Shown here: in pieces, positions 4,514 to 5,254 of the stretch
How positions within the stretch are numbered: position 1 is the first letter of the stretch
Layout: each line of letters starts with the position of its first letter
Notes under the pieces: generated by a model
Told to the model about the DNA's origin: nothing
Databases searched by the model: none
What the model saw: only the letters and a program-made list of their open reading frames with translations
Program-made: the position numbers and the translations under genes
Assembly (NCBI GenBank): GCA_020721385.1
Contig: DYMW01000102.1
Location: 1 to 5,254, forward strand
Length of the DNA stretch: 5,254 bases
Direction: 5' to 3'
Source: Sulfurovum sp.
Lineage (GTDB): Bacteria > Campylobacterota > Campylobacteria > Campylobacterales > Sulfurovaceae

Positions 4514-5230
4514 CTAACTTACCCAAGCAGCCTCGAAGTGCATAAAATCGAAATCACGTTTCATACCAAGGTTCACCAAGTTATTGGCTGTAGCCATTTG
4601 CATTAATGGCGTAAATTCAGGACGAGAAAACAAAGCACGTCCTTTACCCCAAGTTAGTTGATTCTCAGCAGGGTTAATGTCTACTGCACATGCAAATGCA
4701 TGAGTAGACGCTCTGCTTCCACCACGAATAGCACGATTGTTGTAAGAGCCACCAAACATATCCAAGCCATATTCTTTGACTTTATCAAGTGAGTAGTATT
4801 GGAAAATGTCATTGAAGAAGTTTGAGAAATCTTCTGCACATTTTTGGTGAATACGAATACGAGTAATTTCCTTACTTGGTTCCCAAGCAAGTTTCATCGG
4901 GTAAGGTAGACTAATAAACTGATGTTTAGATTCATCACCGGGTTTACCATAGAATGCTGTCAGTGATTTAGTATCGTCATGAGGATACTTTGGTACTTTG
5001 GGAGGTGGAGCATCTCCTTGACGTGCAAACATCTGAGGGACAGTTACGTTTCTCCGTATAGCTTCAGTGATGATACCTGTAGGGGTAAAGTTATGAAGGT
5101 ACTGCCACTTAGTCACAGCAGCAGCAGTCTTCTTTCCAGCAATTCCATCAATTGCACCGTCATACAAGTTCAGTGCAGCCAGTTCTTTCTGAACTTCTTT
5201 GATGAGTGCAGGGGAAGTAATTTCAGGCAT
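4514..5230 (-). CDS. Endolysin: peptidoglycan-binding domain plus M15 D-Ala/L-Ala-type zinc peptidase (238 aa)
   Basis: Residues about 5-60 are a PG_binding_1-type domain (ALIKEVQKELAALNLYDGAIDGIAG, then KKTAAAVTKWQ and TPTGIITEAI). A Pro-rich linker follows (APPPKVPKYP, residues 74-83). The C-terminal part is an M15 peptidase: STHAFACAVD gives zinc ligands His177 and Asp184, and DFMHFEAAW gives Asp228 as probable general base and His231 as third ligand. The motif normally has Gly where Ala180 stands. M15 endolysins cut the peptide stems of peptidoglycan to release phage. There is no signal peptide, so release would need a holin, and none is seen in the window. A role as a virion or assembly peptidase is possible but less likely. 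GGAG lies 7 nt before the ATG, and the gene ends at the terminator at 4456-4487. Confidence 0.92.
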   Translation of the reverse strand: MPEITSPALIKEVQKELAALNLYDGAIDGIAGKKTAAAVTKWQYLHNFTPTGIITEAIRRNVTVPQMFARQGDAPPPKVPKYPHDDTKSLTAFYGKPGDESKHQFISLPYPMKLAWEPSKEITRIRIHQKCAEDFSNFFNDIFQYYSLDKVKEYGLDMFGGSYNNRAIRGGSRASTHAFACAVDINPAENQLTWGKGRALFSRPEFTPLMQMATANNLVNLGMKRDFDFMHFEAAWVS

Positions 5231-5254
5231 GTTAGTACTCCATTAGTATTGGGT

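Noticed and set aside
4681..4890. Minus-strand 69-aa frame inside the endolysin gene
   Set aside because: It lies entirely within the M15 domain in another frame and has no motif of its own.

Overview
The window is a stretch of bacteriophage genome. Evidence for a phage is a tail-fibre gene with a pyocin-knob-like domain, a two-domain peptidoglycan peptidase of the endolysin type, tightly packed genes with strong Shine-Dalgarno (SD) sites, and a group I intron carrying an HNH homing endonuclease. The SD-rich, AT-leaning sequence and the pyocin-knob fibre suggest a phage of a Gram-negative, probably gammaproteobacterial, host. The exact genus cannot be named from this window.

Layout. Positions 1-2640 are a minus-strand operon. 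Read 5'->3' it holds a cysteine-rich small protein (2640-2290), an AAA+ ATPase of the MoxR-like type (2287-375, interrupted), a 76-aa unknown protein (353-123), a Rho-independent terminator (108-73) and the first codons of another gene (35-1). The ATPase is split by an 869-nt td-like group I intron (1967-1099). The intron breaks the reading frame inside the Walker B motif, after 2 nt of the Leu codon that precedes the catalytic Asp-Glu. Removing it restores one 347-aa protein. Without recognising the intron, the gene looks like two unrelated fragments of 113 and 194 aa. The intron carries an HNH-AP2 endonuclease in its P6 loop. Its N-terminal NUMOD4-like part is readable but has no usable start codon and begins just after an amber codon, so it may be decaying.

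Positions 2641-3015 are a divergent intergenic region with no convincing protein gene. It contains a plausible sigma70-type promoter, two internal hairpins and a perfect 13-bp terminator, all on the plus strand. Together these look like an independent small RNA of about 170 nt. The terminator loop carries an anti-SD-like CUCCUCU that matches the SD of the adjacent minus-strand operon.

Positions 3016-4445 are a plus-strand virion cluster: a 140-aa beta-rich probable structural protein, a 224-aa tail fibre with a pyocin-knob-like domain, and a 105-aa unknown protein. Spacings are 2 and 12 nt. A 14-bp stem terminator (4456-4487) separates this cluster from the convergent minus-strand endolysin gene (5230-4514), which has an N-terminal peptidoglycan-binding domain and a C-terminal M15 zinc peptidase domain.
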